This document shows positions 47,218 through 57,213 of a stretch of 64,000 nt of DNA, one piece after another. The position numbers were made by a program, and so were the translations under genes. Each line of letters opens with the position of its first letter. Positions within the stretch are counted from its first letter, which is position 1. The notes under the pieces were generated by a model. That model made no database searches. It was not told the origin of the DNA and saw only the letters and a list, made by a program, of their open reading frames with translations. Origin of the DNA: Leidyana gryllorum EB-2025a (lineage: Eukaryota; Apicomplexa). Location of the stretch: the NCBI GenBank assembly GCA_048772705.1, contig JBLWGC010000121.1, positions 1 to 64,000 of the forward strand, read 5' to 3'.

Positions 47218-48095
47218 ACATATGCTCCCACTGGGTCGTCTTCGTCGAGTTGGAGTCACCGCTCGTCCGATGCTGCTGCACAAACACACACAGAATGACC
47301 CATCAGCCGACCAGTGTGGGAAAGAAAGACACACACCACACTCAGCACTCACAACAAGTCTTTCCAACACCCACAAAGTGCCGCACTTTTATCACGTTCC
47401 AGTACACACACACACGCAAAGGAACACTCACACACAAACGAACACCCACACACATCCACACAGTCACGGACCACAGGGGGCAGGCGACACGGGTACACAG
47501 GTCTATCACGGAGAAGCTCCCAGACGGCAGCAGACAGCCGAGCTTCTCTAAGAGTTGGTTACCCAAGTACGTAGCCAGACGCAAAGCAGTAGAGAACAGT
47601 GACGGAACGGACGGACAGCCAGCAGCAGCGACATGCTGTGTTGATCAGAAGTAGCGTTCGCAGACGGTAAAGGTGACGACGGACGGACGGACGGACGGAC
47701 GTTAATGTTGACGGACAGACAGACGGTAAAGGTGACGAACGAATGGTAGAGTTGACGGTAACGACCACGAAGACTGTACTAGAAGGAAGATCACGGGACA
47801 GAGTATGTAGAACGGTGTAGAGAACTGCTCACTAAGCTATGGCGATCACGGACTATTGGTCAGTGAGCAGTCGAAGTAGCGGTAGTGGCCATGTGTCCAG
47901 TCCCCATGGAGCGAGACACGGAAGTGCAAAGGAGGCGACGGAGGAAGAGGAAGAGGAGGAAGACAGAGACAGCAGAGGAGATGAATGAGAGAGAGAGAGA
48001 GAAAGAAAGAGTGTTCATCACATTAATGACAACGAGAAACGACAAGGGAGCCACAATGGCGGCGAACCAAAGATATGATGACAGACCCAAAGTAC
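47218..48095. other. Gene-poor stretch with simple repeats
   Basis: About 880 bp without a supportable gene. CA-rich sequence runs from 47275 to 47470, a GGAC tetranucleotide run lies at about 47679-47700, and a purine tract (GAGAGAGAGA etc.) at about 47925-48010. The last could be the pyrimidine tract of a long terminal intron of the RING gene on the minus strand, because that gene's frame ends in a perfect donor (CG|GTAAGTACT). Confidence 0.5.
47679..47700. repeat. GGAC tetranucleotide run
   Basis: About five perfect GGAC units in non-coding sequence. Simple-sequence repeat; no role suggested. Confidence 0.8.
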
Positions 48096-48762
48096 TTACC
48101 GATATTCTCGTATCTCGTTCTCCAACATTTCCACACGGTTGCGAAGCATCCGATTCTGTTCTTCGAGCTCTTTGAGACGGTCCTGTGATGCACTCCCTAT
48201 TGACCCACTCAAAGAACTTAGTTGACGTACAGTGAGGAAGTGATGCCTCTGAAAGTCCCAATCCCAGCTCAAGTCGGCGGCTTTGCCGCCAGCACTGAGG
48301 TGTCCCTCAATAGAATTTGGATACTGCTCGTCGGTGTTCTGTGTAGTGGAATGATCTGGTAAGTATGCGGCGGAGTCATCGTTTCCGGGGCTCCAGATGT
48401 CGTTGCTATCAAAATGGAGGCTCTGTAAATCGGCGAGCGTGACTGAGCTCTTGCGAGTTAGACGGAAGTGCAGGGGAATCGGTCGGTTCGTGAGGACGCG
48501 ACAAAGCGGGCACTCAATGAGGTCATCCGCAGCCACAAGGTGGTTGCTTCGCCAGATGTCTATGCTGCTCACGGGGGACCAATGGGGGGGGTGGGGAGGG
48601 GTCACCGACTTACCATGGCTGATGGAAAACGTGGCCGCATATCGGCAATGTGGTTAAGTTGGAACTCAGATGGTTACAGCAAATTGGACATTCTGGCTGA
48701 AGGGGCATTTCGCGAAAAAATGATCCATCCATTGGGGCGACGCGATCTGTCGCAACCAACAT
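48096..48762 (-). CDS. RING-H2/coiled-coil protein A (E3 ligase-like)
   Basis: Two exons (48762-48614, 48564-48096) give about 205 residues. The RING is CPIC-x13-CGHVFHQPC-x17-CPLC, all eight zinc ligands present. A Ser/Asp-rich linker follows, then a terminal coiled coil (RLKELEEQNRMLRNRVEMLE). The architecture resembles TRAIP-type ubiquitin ligases. The frame ends inside a consensus donor (GTAAGTACT), so one more exon is possible. ATG 48762 overlaps the ATG of the plus-strand RING gene; a downstream ATG at 48732 is an alternative. The intron splits the last Cys codon of H-x2-C after two bases. Confidence 0.85.
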
Positions 48763-49977
48763 GCCTTCCAGCCCTATTCCCGGACGAGACTTTCTGTACC
48801 GACACCTGCATGACCTCCCATCGCAATGCGACGCATCTGGGCGGTGCGCAATCTGCGAAACCCCACTACGCGGGAACTTCCTAGTCTTCCCCGTATGTGG
48901 CCATGGAGTGCACTTGCTTTGGTAAAGCATCAGCCCATTGAACTCTATACTCTCCCACATTAGCCTACAAGACCATAAACTGCATCACCCCAACAAGACA
49001 ACAGACAACCACCGATGCCCTATCTGCTCACAGTCTTTCCTGCCCCCCTCAGCGCGCTCGCACAAAGTCATCTTTGCCTCACCCCCCCACTTCCGTACTC
49101 GATCTGACATTGTGCAAACTGTTGACCTTGCCGCGAGAGCAGCCAGAAGCTCCATCTCCACATCGCGCAGTTCGGATGGCCTAAATGCGGCCATGAGTGC
49201 ACCCATATGTCATCCCTACTTCACCAAATCCCCACACCGCTCGGCGCACCCAGAGATGCCAGCCGACGACAATGAAACCTGTACTGAGGACGTACAAGAT
49301 GGCGGACTAGACACACCACAACAGAGACAGGTGATGCGGTTCCGCGTGAGTCACACCATGCCTCCACTCGCGAGTAACACTCCCCCACAGGCGGTGCAAA
49401 AACGTCTACGAACGCGCTTGGAAGCACAGAACGAGGCTCTGCTCCGATGGAAATCACTGAGTGAAACGTTGCAGGCTCAAAAGCGAGATCTCACCGTGAG
49501 ATTCATCACAATCATTAGATGTAAATGATCCCATAGGTGCAACTCAAGTTGGCGAACGAAGAAGTTTCCCGCCTCAATGAGATGGAGCGGCAAAGATCCG
49601 CCCATTTCCAAGCCGTGATGAGGCGTCATCGAGAAGAACTGCTGTGCGAAACTTCATTCTGGCGCGATCTCGCTGTTCAGTGCAGAAAAAGGCTCGAAAG
49701 CGAAGAGCGATCGAATGAGCTGATTCGCCAGCGGCTGCGCAACGAAAAACGACGCAACTCGTTGGTCTTATCTTCGTCGCGGCGTGACTTTTCACGCTTG
49801 GTTAAAGAGATCAAGTTGATGAAAACTGAGGTTAATCAGTGTAATTCAAAGTTGACCCGGCTGAGCGCTGAATTAGGTTATACAAAGAAGTGCTTGTCGG
49901 TGTTGGACGAAGGTACTCGATCAAGTGCCGGTACCCGAAGATGGCGTATTCCGGCAATTCAATCATCAGATATTTGA
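48761..49977 (+). CDS. RING-H2/coiled-coil protein B (E3 ligase-like)
   Basis: Exons 48761-48921, 48964-49345, 49391-49495 and 49537-49977 give about 362 residues (377 if the stop-free 45-nt intron at 49346-49390 is kept). The RING is CAIC-x13-CGHGVHLLC-x17-CPIC, with spacing identical to its divergent neighbour. After a disordered Ser/His/Pro region come long coiled coils (LEAQNEALLRWKSLSETLQ, QLKLANEEVSRLNEMERQR and on). It probably acts as a dimeric E3 ubiquitin ligase. The first intron splits the same RING Cys codon in the same phase as in protein A. The ATG lies in a CATG shared with the opposite gene's ATG. Confidence 0.85.
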
Positions 49978-50063
49978 ACTGGTTATAGTTGGCTCCTGCC
50001 TTGTGTGTCTGAGCCCGCGTCTCCACAGCACACACGTTTGTGCTTGAATATGTGTCTGAGTGG

Positions 50064-50530
50064 ATGGCGATAGCTACTGCAGTTTTGTGCTATGTGTGTG
50101 GACTGGGGCTCCACCTTGCGCAAGGAGCGAAATTACGAGCAAGAAAGGCTGATCAGGGCACGCAGTACGCCAACCTCATGGAGTGGATGGGGTACCCGGC
50201 AAACCGGTTAAGTGAGTCCAGCCTCCCAGAACGGGTCTCAAGTTTTCACAACATCGTATAGCGGTCGAAGTTGAGCCGGGCGAGTCGTCCTACCAAGGTG
50301 AGAGTGATATGCAGTATCGATGACTGTATGTGGTGTTAGAGGAAAAGGAGTATGCGGAGCAACTGGTCGGTGATGGTGTGGGAGAGCCAAACTACTTCCT
50401 CACTGATGGCCCATTTCTACCCGAAGAGTTGCAGATGTTGTCAGCGAACATATTCATGCCGGAGATTTTCCCTCATCATGATGGACTGTACGGCCGATAT
50501 TCCCATCCTTTGAGCGGAGCACGTGAGTAG
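50064..50530 (+). CDS. Small single-pass membrane protein
   Basis: Three exons (50064-50211, 50262-50297, 50340-50530), the middle one only 36 nt, join in frame to 124 residues. An N-terminal hydrophobic segment (MAIATAVLCYVCGLGLHLA) acts as a signal anchor and is followed by a basic stretch. The rest is acidic and soluble (EEKEYAEQLVGDGVGEP, GPFLPEELQML). No family is recognised. The exon-join frame match makes the model better than its size suggests. Confidence 0.65.
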
Positions 50531-50770
50531 GAGGAGATCAGAGCCCCCCACGTCTGGTCAGGTGTGGAGTACTTTTGTGGTTGCGGCAACGGATCAACGA
50601 GTTTAGATAAGGGGTGGAGATTGCCTTTCCCTGATTGTGTATGAAAGCCATTGGCGAGCGTGAGAGCTGTACGCGCCGTGGTTGTTTTTGTCGAGCGATA
50701 TAAAGGAGAGTTACTGGAGAACTACAAAAAAGAACGATGCACTGCGAGCATACGGAACAACTGATCTTTC

Positions 50771-51232
50771 CTAGCAGCACTCAAAAGGCTTGGGTTGTCT
50801 CCGACCAGGTCTTGGTCTAGAGGATATGAATTCAGCACCGTTCTCCTTTGTATGTTTGAGATACTGTTTCTTGAACTCCTCATGGGTGGCAGCGGTGGTA
50901 CCGGGTTGTTTGGCATATGTGACCGTAGTGAAAGCGTAGGGCTGTTCAGTAGGTCTGATAACTCCTGTAGATCCGGAGGTTATGAAGGGAGACCCAGCGG
51001 CTGCGTTGACGGGATTGGGTATGAGTGCGGGGGCGGGTGTTAATCCTTGACCGTAAGTCGGAGAGCCGCCGACGCTTATGGTATATTGAGGAGTGGCGGT
51101 GACATTATTGGTGTAGGCAGGGCCTGTGTATGCCGGTCCTGCAGATTGATCAACTGGGGTTGGGCTTTGATATGCACTTGGATTGTAGGCAGAAAGGCCA
51201 TAGCCTGAGGGTGCGGCACCGACAAACGCCAT
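50771..51232 (-). CDS. Pro/Tyr/Thr-rich protein
   Basis: A single frame of 153 residues from ATG 51232. The first 110 residues are low complexity with repeated AY, PAYT and TP motifs (SAYNPSAYQSPTP). The end is a short charged segment (HEEFKKQYLKHTKENG) with basic residues and a final CC. It could be a disordered RNA-binding or membrane-coat protein; nothing specific is recognised. Start is 58 bp from the upstream gene's stop. Confidence 0.55.
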   Translation of the reverse strand: MAFVGAAPSGYGLSAYNPSAYQSPTPVDQSAGPAYTGPAYTNNVTATPQYTISVGGSPTYGQGLTPAPALIPNPVNAAAGSPFITSGSTGVIRPTEQPYAFTTVTYAKQPGTTAATHEEFKKQYLKHTKENGAEFISSRPRPGRRQPKPFECC

Positions 51233-51290
51233 ATGATGAATAAATTCTGCTCAAAAAGGCTGGAGTGTGTGTCTTTTTATTGTGTTGTAC

Positions 51291-52628
51291 TCAGGGAACC
51301 AACAGCGAGAATTGTTTCAGTTGGAAGGCAAGCAGGGGGTAAAAGGAGGCACACACGACCCGGTTGTCAAACAGACGTCCATTCAATTCGAATTGAGCTT
51401 TTCGGGCGGCTGTGGTATCAGTGTACTCCAAAAAGATCTGTTTAAGGGGGGGTTGAAACAACAAGAGTGATGATCAGCGCTCACCTTGCCACAACCGGTA
51501 TTGCTGTGAATGCTGCCACGCTCTTCTGGCATTGGGGCAATAACTGACTCCAGTTTACCGTACTTGGACGCTTCTTTCCTGACTTCCTCTATCAGCTCCT
51601 TCATCAGTTCCTCGCAGACCAAATCTTCAATGCGCACAATGTTCAGCAGCTGGACTATGCGTGTGGGATTCTCGCCCATATTCCGCCCGCTCCGCATCTG
51701 CACAGCGATCACCGGGTCAGACATGAGCTGCGCCGAAACGGAAACAGTAGCGGTCTCGGTGCCCGGGTGAAAGCTGTCTAAAGCGGGGAGGGGCACAGCA
51801 GACCCGTTCATGAGACGCGGCCTATCGAGCAGCAGCTGCGCAATTCGCAGTACGCTCGTTCCCACAGGAGCTCCGTTGAGTTTCTGTCAGAGGAGGATAT
51901 TCGCTGAAATCCACTCAATCAAGAAGGGCGCTTACCTGAACCACAGATTCATTGACCAACGAGTTGACTAAGGCTATTCTTCCGCACCCCTTGAAGAACC
52001 CATTATCTTTATAGGTCCAGAGCGACTCCAACGGCCCGCCCAGTGCCTCGAAGAGGGACCGTATCTGCGATATTCAAATGACGCAGCTGTGTGTGCGAGA
52101 GTATGACGTACATCGGATTCGGGGGTGTTGTGCGGCATCTCGGCGAATACAATGTATTTTCCGCGCCAGGCGGCCAGATGGGGTAAGGGTGATGGAATAG
52201 GATTATCGGTGGCGAAGGGGAAGCACATGAAGCTGGAGTCAGGAAGGCATTGTGGTAGGGTGACGCTGATCTGTACACCCTTAAATGAGCTGCCCGAAAC
52301 TCGTAAGGCGATGAAAGTCTCCTCAGCCCGCTTTATCTTGAGGAAAGCAACGCCTTCGTCAGCCGAAAAGTGTTCGACATCAGCAATAAACTTCTCGTCG
52401 GCAGCGAAGTCCGGCAAACCGTTGTCTTTGCGGTTCTTCCGGTCGTTGTCATTGAGCATATCGCGCATCCTGGCGTTGAACCACGCAGATAACTGGTCGA
52501 CCGTGAGCTCATACTCGCTAGATGACGGCAAATTCCCTTTTGTTCAACAAAGTAAATCCATCATAAGACCTCCACTCACCTACAAACACACGCCCAGGCA
52601 CTAACTCTTCCATCTTCACATCTTCCAT
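51291..52628 (-). CDS. U2AF65-like protein, paralog B
   Basis: Five exons (52628-52580, 52536-52112, 52064-51936, 51883-51485, 51437-51291) give 382 residues. RRM1 is recognisable (RVFVGNLP across intron 1, then [19 protein letters not shown]). RRM2 is divergent ([26 protein letters not shown]) with weak RNP motifs. The C-terminal UHM is canonical: [39 protein letters not shown] and the R-x-F loop [10 protein letters not shown]. It should bind a tryptophan-containing UHM ligand such as SF1 or U2AF35. It lacks an RS domain. It differs from paralog A in which domains are preserved. Acceptors here include a rare AAAAG. Confidence 0.88.
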
Positions 52629-52667
52629 GATGGATTGAGTGTAAAAAATTTCTTCTGGCCCAACTCA
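52629..52667. promoter_or_regulatory. 39-bp divergent spacer, candidate bidirectional promoter
   Basis: The only DNA between the ATGs of U2AF65 paralog B and eIF3j. It contains GTGTAAAAAATTTCTTC; the A/T run is similar in type to the other divergent spacers here. Promoter role inferred. Confidence 0.45.
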
Positions 52668-53538
52668 ATGTCCGCCAAAGACTCCGACGCTGCTATCTCC
52701 GATTGGGAAGACGAGGAAGTTGAGTCTGAGCCCGAGCCGGAGCCCCAGCCTGTGGCTGCCCCTAAAGCTAAGCCCAAGGCGGACCCTCGAACCTCACCTA
52801 AAGTCAATGCGGCCGGCTCCTACACAATCCCTGCCCATTTGCAGCATCCCTTGGATGACCCCGATGCTGAACGACAGCGACAGCAACTGTACGTTCTCAA
52901 TTATAATTCGCCAGGCTCAATCGACTATCGCTCACCGCAGGCTGGCCGAACACCGCGACATAGCTCTCGCCGGAGACATGTTCGGCGTCTCAGCAGATGA
53001 GATGGACGCTGTGAGTGTGGCTGTGATGTGAGCGAAAGTGACACTTTTCTTTCTTTTCTGCAGCGCTCTCAGATGCTGTTGACCGCAGTGCAAGCTGCCA
53101 GTGCTACCCATCAAGCCCCCAAATTGGACGGCAACCCATTGGATTACATCAATGTGGCACGCATGAACGACGTAGAGGCTCTCTGCAACGTCTTAGTGCC
53201 CAAGATTGAGATGTCGCAAGCCAAAAGCGCTACCTGGCTACGTATGTTAGACCGTCTGCTGGCCGCTTGTTCTTCCAAGATGGAGGTTCAAGACCTAAAG
53301 ACACTGTCTCGCAAAGTCAATGAGGCGCAGAAACAGCGCGAGAGGGACAAAAATCTCCAGGCTACCAAGTCAAAGAAAGGTACCGATCTGAAAGTCAATA
53401 TCAAGGACCCTCGCGGAGAGCTGGAAATCTTCGATGGCGATGACGACGAGGACAATTCGGTGAGATGACTCTGCATGTGCCTTCCTTCCAATCAAATTCT
53501 TATCCCAGGATTTCGATGAGTACGCAGACTTCGTTTGA
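52668..53538 (+). CDS. EIF3J: Translation initiation factor eIF3 subunit J
   Basis: Four exons (52668-52888, 52941-53010, 53064-53459, 53509-53538) give 238 residues. The family hallmarks are the acidic N-terminus with ISDWEDEEVE, the central helix AEHRDIALAGDMFGV, the helical domain NVLVPKIEMSQ / WLRMLDRLLAACSSK, and the acidic end DFDEYADFV. eIF3j (yeast Hcr1) sits in the 40S decoding centre during initiation and recycling. The last exon is only 30 nt and encodes the conserved tail, which supports the splice model. The stop lies 18 bp from the convergent small gene's stop. Confidence 0.93.
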
Positions 53539-53556
53539 AGGGCGCTAAGAATTGCT

Positions 53557-53811
53557 CTAAACGTCTGTATGTGGTCTCAGCGGGGTCCATTCATTGTTCA
53601 ATATGTCAGTGTCGCCTCCTTCGGTCGTAGGGTGTCGCCCGCGATTCGCGAGCAATTGCTGATGCCGCCGTCGCTGCCGGCTACGCTCTGACATGATGTA
53701 TGTCAAGGCGGCTATTGCCATCAGCCCTGCCATCAAGGATCCCACTATGATGAGCATATTAATGTAGGCTTGGGGGCCCCAATGAGTTTCTTCATGCCCG
53801 TAGTTCGCCAT
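53557..53811 (-). CDS. Small single-pass membrane protein
   Basis: 84 residues from ATG 53811. A polar N-terminus is followed by one transmembrane helix (YINMLIIVGSLMAGLMAIAA), then a basic stretch (SERSRQRRRHQQ) that should face the cytosol, and a short acidic tail. No family is recognised. It sits 13 bp after the ABHD17-like stop on the same strand. Confidence 0.6.
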   Translation of the reverse strand: MANYGHEETHWGPQAYINMLIIVGSLMAGLMAIAALTYIMSERSRQRRRHQQLLANRGRHPTTEGGDTDILNNEWTPLRPHTDV

Positions 53812-53824
53812 CACGCCGCATGTA

Positions 53825-55436
53825 CTAAGCAAACAACGTCAGAAATGTGCCAACCACATTGAAATACTCCTTTCTATGCCGCATCTCAATGTCATTGTGT
53901 CCGGCGTGCTCCGCTACCCAGCAAGACAGACGTCTCCCCCACCATCGTGCCAGTTGGTGATCCTTTTTTGCCTCCGAAGTTGCCGGGGACGCTCGCCGAC
54001 CCTCACTGTCCCACCAAAGATCCTTTAACACCGGGATTACAGTCTCTTCAAAGACGCCACGTGCTTGCTTATTAGGACTGCGGAGTAAAAATATGCCGAA
54101 CGTGGGCACACACGAGACGCGCGCACAGAATACAGGTACCACTCACCGGACAGGATCTTTAGCGAGCTCGAATAGCAGATTACAGTGCCACAAAGGCACA
54201 ATATTGTCTTGCGCGCCATGGATGAATTGAATTGGCCATGGGCAATGTGCCACCCTCTCGGCATTGATGAAAACATCCAACAAGGGGATGTGACTTGGAT
54301 CCTGCCATCCGGGAATTGCAGAGCCGCATCATCAGAACAGATAAACGCTTACGCCCAACAAAAGCCTAAGCCCTGACGCAAAGGCGGAGTGAAGAATAAC
54401 CGCAGCTACTGGGAACTCCAGTGGCCGAGCGGCTATGGCGCATGTCGCCATTGAACCAATGCTTTGTCCATAGAGAACGATACGATTTGGTGGCACCTTA
54501 AGACGGTTCACCACGAATTCATGTATCAATCTGTCCATCAGCATTAGAGTCGGTGAGAGCCCGTAGTCTACTCACGCCAAATTCGTTACAGCAATCTTGT
54601 CGGTTGTCTTGCCTTCGCTACACCCGTATCCAGTATAGTCATAAGCGAGTACATTCGCCTACAAGTCGAGCATGCAGTTTCAGTTGAGACTGAGAGTTCC
54701 TTACATTTACCCGCGCCGCCAACGTTATAAATCCTGTGATACTTTGACCGATGTCGGTAGAGTTCCTGGTACGAATCTAGGGCATCTATAGCTGTTTCTC
54801 ACCCGTGTGAGTATATGATAAAAGGGCGTTTAGAGAGAAATAGCGTATTTGGAGATCGGTTGGCATTAGGTGCCTCTTCGTCTAGGACTTGGTGGTCACG
54901 GTGCCAGATGAGTGCGAAGGCGACCGGAGGTGACGGTATTTTTGCAACCTTCCCAGCAAACAGCTATTATCACTATGCGCCGAGGACTCAAAATTCATAT
55001 AGATCTTACGCAGAGTTTCTCATCGGTCATTTGCATGACTACATCGGCAGCACTCAAACCATGGGGCGAGTCCTGCCTTGATATCACGAAGATTTGCGAG
55101 GATGTCTGATAGGGAACCCACCGGAGAGGTCAGTGTCATAGAACATGGTAATACATATAAGGAGGCCTCTTTGCCACAAGGGGGGAGCCATGATGGGGCA
55201 GTATAAGGCTTAGGTGATAAAGAACTAGAGAGAGGGGTCATGGTGTAGCGGGCAGGAGATGGCGGGAAGAAGGCCAGCTTGCGTAAAACACGATTTTTCT
55301 GGCCCAGCGTCCTCAAAATACCGAAACCGAAAACCAACGCTGCCCGAATCAACCTAGAGCCTTTCGCTGGTACCGGACCAGTTCCGGCGGCCATCACGGG
55401 TGCGGATGCCGACCGCTGCTCATACCGGCCAGCCAT
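53825..55436 (-). CDS. ABHD17: ABHD17-like alpha/beta hydrolase
   Basis: Eight exons (55436-55122, 55072-55010, 54948-54803, 54765-54705, 54658-54576, 54530-54353, 54301-54147, 54077-53825) sum in frame to 417 residues. Family landmarks: KLAFFPPSPARYTM near the N-terminus, IIYSHGNSTDIGQ, AYDYTGYGCSEG, the nucleophile in LYGQSIGSMAT, the acid in FIHGAQDNIVP and the base in HAGHNDIEM. ABHD17 proteins remove palmitate from membrane proteins. The N-terminal Cys cluster that anchors animal members is missing; a hydrophobic IRAALVFGFGILRTL may replace it. An insertion of about 40 residues lies between the catalytic Asp and His. Exons are 61-315 nt, introns 37-70 nt. Confidence 0.9.
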
Positions 55437-55601
55437 TAAGTCCTGTACATTTGGAGTCGAATGCCGATTGAGGATCGATTATTAGGATTGCATAGATCAT
55501 GACATCGACATAGCGCGGGCGGGCTGGTTGAGTATGTGTGCAAATATTGAACACTGCACACACGTTCGATATTTACGTGGTACGTGAAGTGATTGAGTTT
55601 G

Positions 55602-55814
55602 TCATCTAGAGATGGGTGTAGTGAGAGTGGCACCTACTTTCTTTTTCGTCCGGACCCCTGAGTTAAAATCTTGATGTACAGACTCCGTATGTCGCCGCTT
55701 TGGGGAGCCGGCGTTGCGTGGAGTATAGGTAATACCATGATCGGTTACAAATCGGGCCACTGGAGGTTCGTCAGATTCAGTGGGTGAGGGCGGAAGCAAA
55801 TTCGCCCGGCCCAT
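55602..55814 (-). CDS. Small hypothetical protein
   Basis: A 70-residue frame from ATG 55814 to 55602. It is basic at the end (SGVRTKKK) with a Pro/Ser/Glu stretch before. A donor (AAA|GTAGGT) near 55635 and an acceptor (CATCTCTAG) allow a slightly different short C-terminus. An in-frame ATG at 55892 would extend it across the first exon of MAK11 on the other strand, so 55814 is preferred. No function can be proposed. Confidence 0.4.
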   Translation of the reverse strand: MGRANLLPPSPTESDEPPVARFVTDHGITYTPRNAGSPKRRHTESVHQDFNSGVRTKKKVGATLTTPISR

Positions 55815-55834
55815 CAGGATATTTTTTTGACCAA
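55815..55834. promoter_or_regulatory. 20-bp divergent spacer upstream of MAK11
   Basis: CAGGATATTTTTTTGACCAA is all that separates the two proposed divergent ATGs. It again contains a T-run. It would be a minimal bidirectional promoter if both starts are right. Confidence 0.35.
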
Positions 55835-57173
55835 ATGGGCGGACTTCGTACCATATTAGGTAAGGGATGGTGGCTGAGGAGGTGACTGACATGTTGTTTA
55901 GGGAGCTACGATGGCGCGATAGTAGGATACGAGATTGACAGGTCGATGCCGCGGCCTTTCTTAGCCGAAACGGCGCATGCTGTGAGTGATCTTGGTTTAT
56001 GGGTGGTTATATATTGTTTGTTCGGGTTTTAGAGTTATGTCTCTGCCATCAGCTCCTGCAGCTCGTTTACGGCGACGGCTGCATCCGACTGTATACAATT
56101 GTTTGACATAGAGAAGGGAGTCTCACTAGGCGAGTTAGCCCTTAATTCTGGGGTAACGCGCTGTTTGGCCTTCTTTGGGCTGGACGGGAACGACTCTGAA
56201 TATCTCCTGAGAGTGAGCTCAGAAGGCGATGCTCAAATCTGGAGGTCTAAAGACTGGACATCTATTGCGGAGAAATGCATTATCCACAAGAATGAGAGCG
56301 GTGTGACAGTATTGAGTGCAGCTTTGGACCCATGCAATCCTGTATCCCTTTTGGTACTTCTTTCGACTGGAGAAGTAGCCTTGTATGACGTTCATACAGG
56401 GAAGCGAATTAAGACGCTGATGAATAAGGCCACGACCGCTTTCAAGGTCACTTGGTCGACAGAAGGGCGCTTTGCCGTGATCTTGGCGGACCGAATGTGC
56501 CACTTGATGGATCTTCGCCAGGGACTGGGCACAGAAGTCCCCATTGAGAACGTCAGAGATCACTGTAAGTAGCGGCTTCGCCCTCTTTCTTTTTCTCAAT
56601 CTCAATCTCACTTTCTGCTCTCTTTCAGTTTCATGCGTCGTGGCGGGACGAGACATCCTGGTCGTGGGCACTGCAACTGGCAAAATGTTGCTGTACCGCA
56701 TATTTACTGCTGGTAGTCGCATTCACACTGAAGTTTGGTTACAGCTCGAGCATCCGCGAACGCTCCACCAAGAACCCAATAGGGTTAAGGCAATGTGTTT
56801 GGTGGAACCCCCTCGGGTGAGGCCGGCATCATCGGGTGTTGCACTTTTCACTTCTTTCTCTCATCAGAGTTTGTTGCGTTTGAGCGGTTTATTGATAGCT
56901 GCGAACGCGCAGGGGGATGTTTCATACTGGCGACTGTCCCCTCGCGAGAAGGGCGTTTGCTTGAAAAGCGTAATTCCTACCACCATGCGTATCACCGCAC
57001 TGGCGACCAATGCCACCCCGCTGAAGGGCATTTTCGCAGAAGCTCAGCCGCGGACGGATAGACCCCGCTTCAGACTATTCAGGAAACGTCATAGGTTCAG
57101 ATTACTTGCGCTAGCGCATGCCAGCCTGCGACAGCGGCGTGCCATTAAAACAATCGCCACCGGTAGCCCTTGA
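55835..57173 (+). CDS. MAK11: WD40 ribosome-assembly factor MAK11/PAK1IP1
   Basis: Exons 55835-55859 (25 nt), 55902-55981, 56033-56564, 56629-56816 and 56868-57173 give 376 residues. The opening GSYDGAIVGYEID matches the first blade of the family. It is followed by SDCIQLFDIEKG, CLAFFGLDGN, DAQIWRSKDW and a Gly/Asp-poor set of WD-like repeats. The C-terminus is basic (RPRFRLFRKRHRFR), as in PAK1IP1. MAK11 acts in nucleolar 60S subunit assembly. The intron 56817-56867 is 51 nt and stop-free. The tiny first exon is needed to supply an ATG, since the family core frame is closed upstream by TGA. Confidence 0.82.
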
Positions 57174-57213
57174 ATCCGTATAAACAAACAAACTTAGCCC
57201 TATTTTCGAACCG

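Noticed and set aside
47860-48261. Minus-strand frame of 133 codons with hydrophobic Leu/Phe-rich end
   Set aside because: It is the antisense of a GA-rich tract and overlaps the RING A coiled-coil exon in another frame. It is more likely a pyrimidine tract than a protein.
55814-55892. Start of the small minus gene at ATG 55892
   Set aside because: It would overlap the first MAK11 exon (55835-55859), which is well supported by the family match of the joined sequence.
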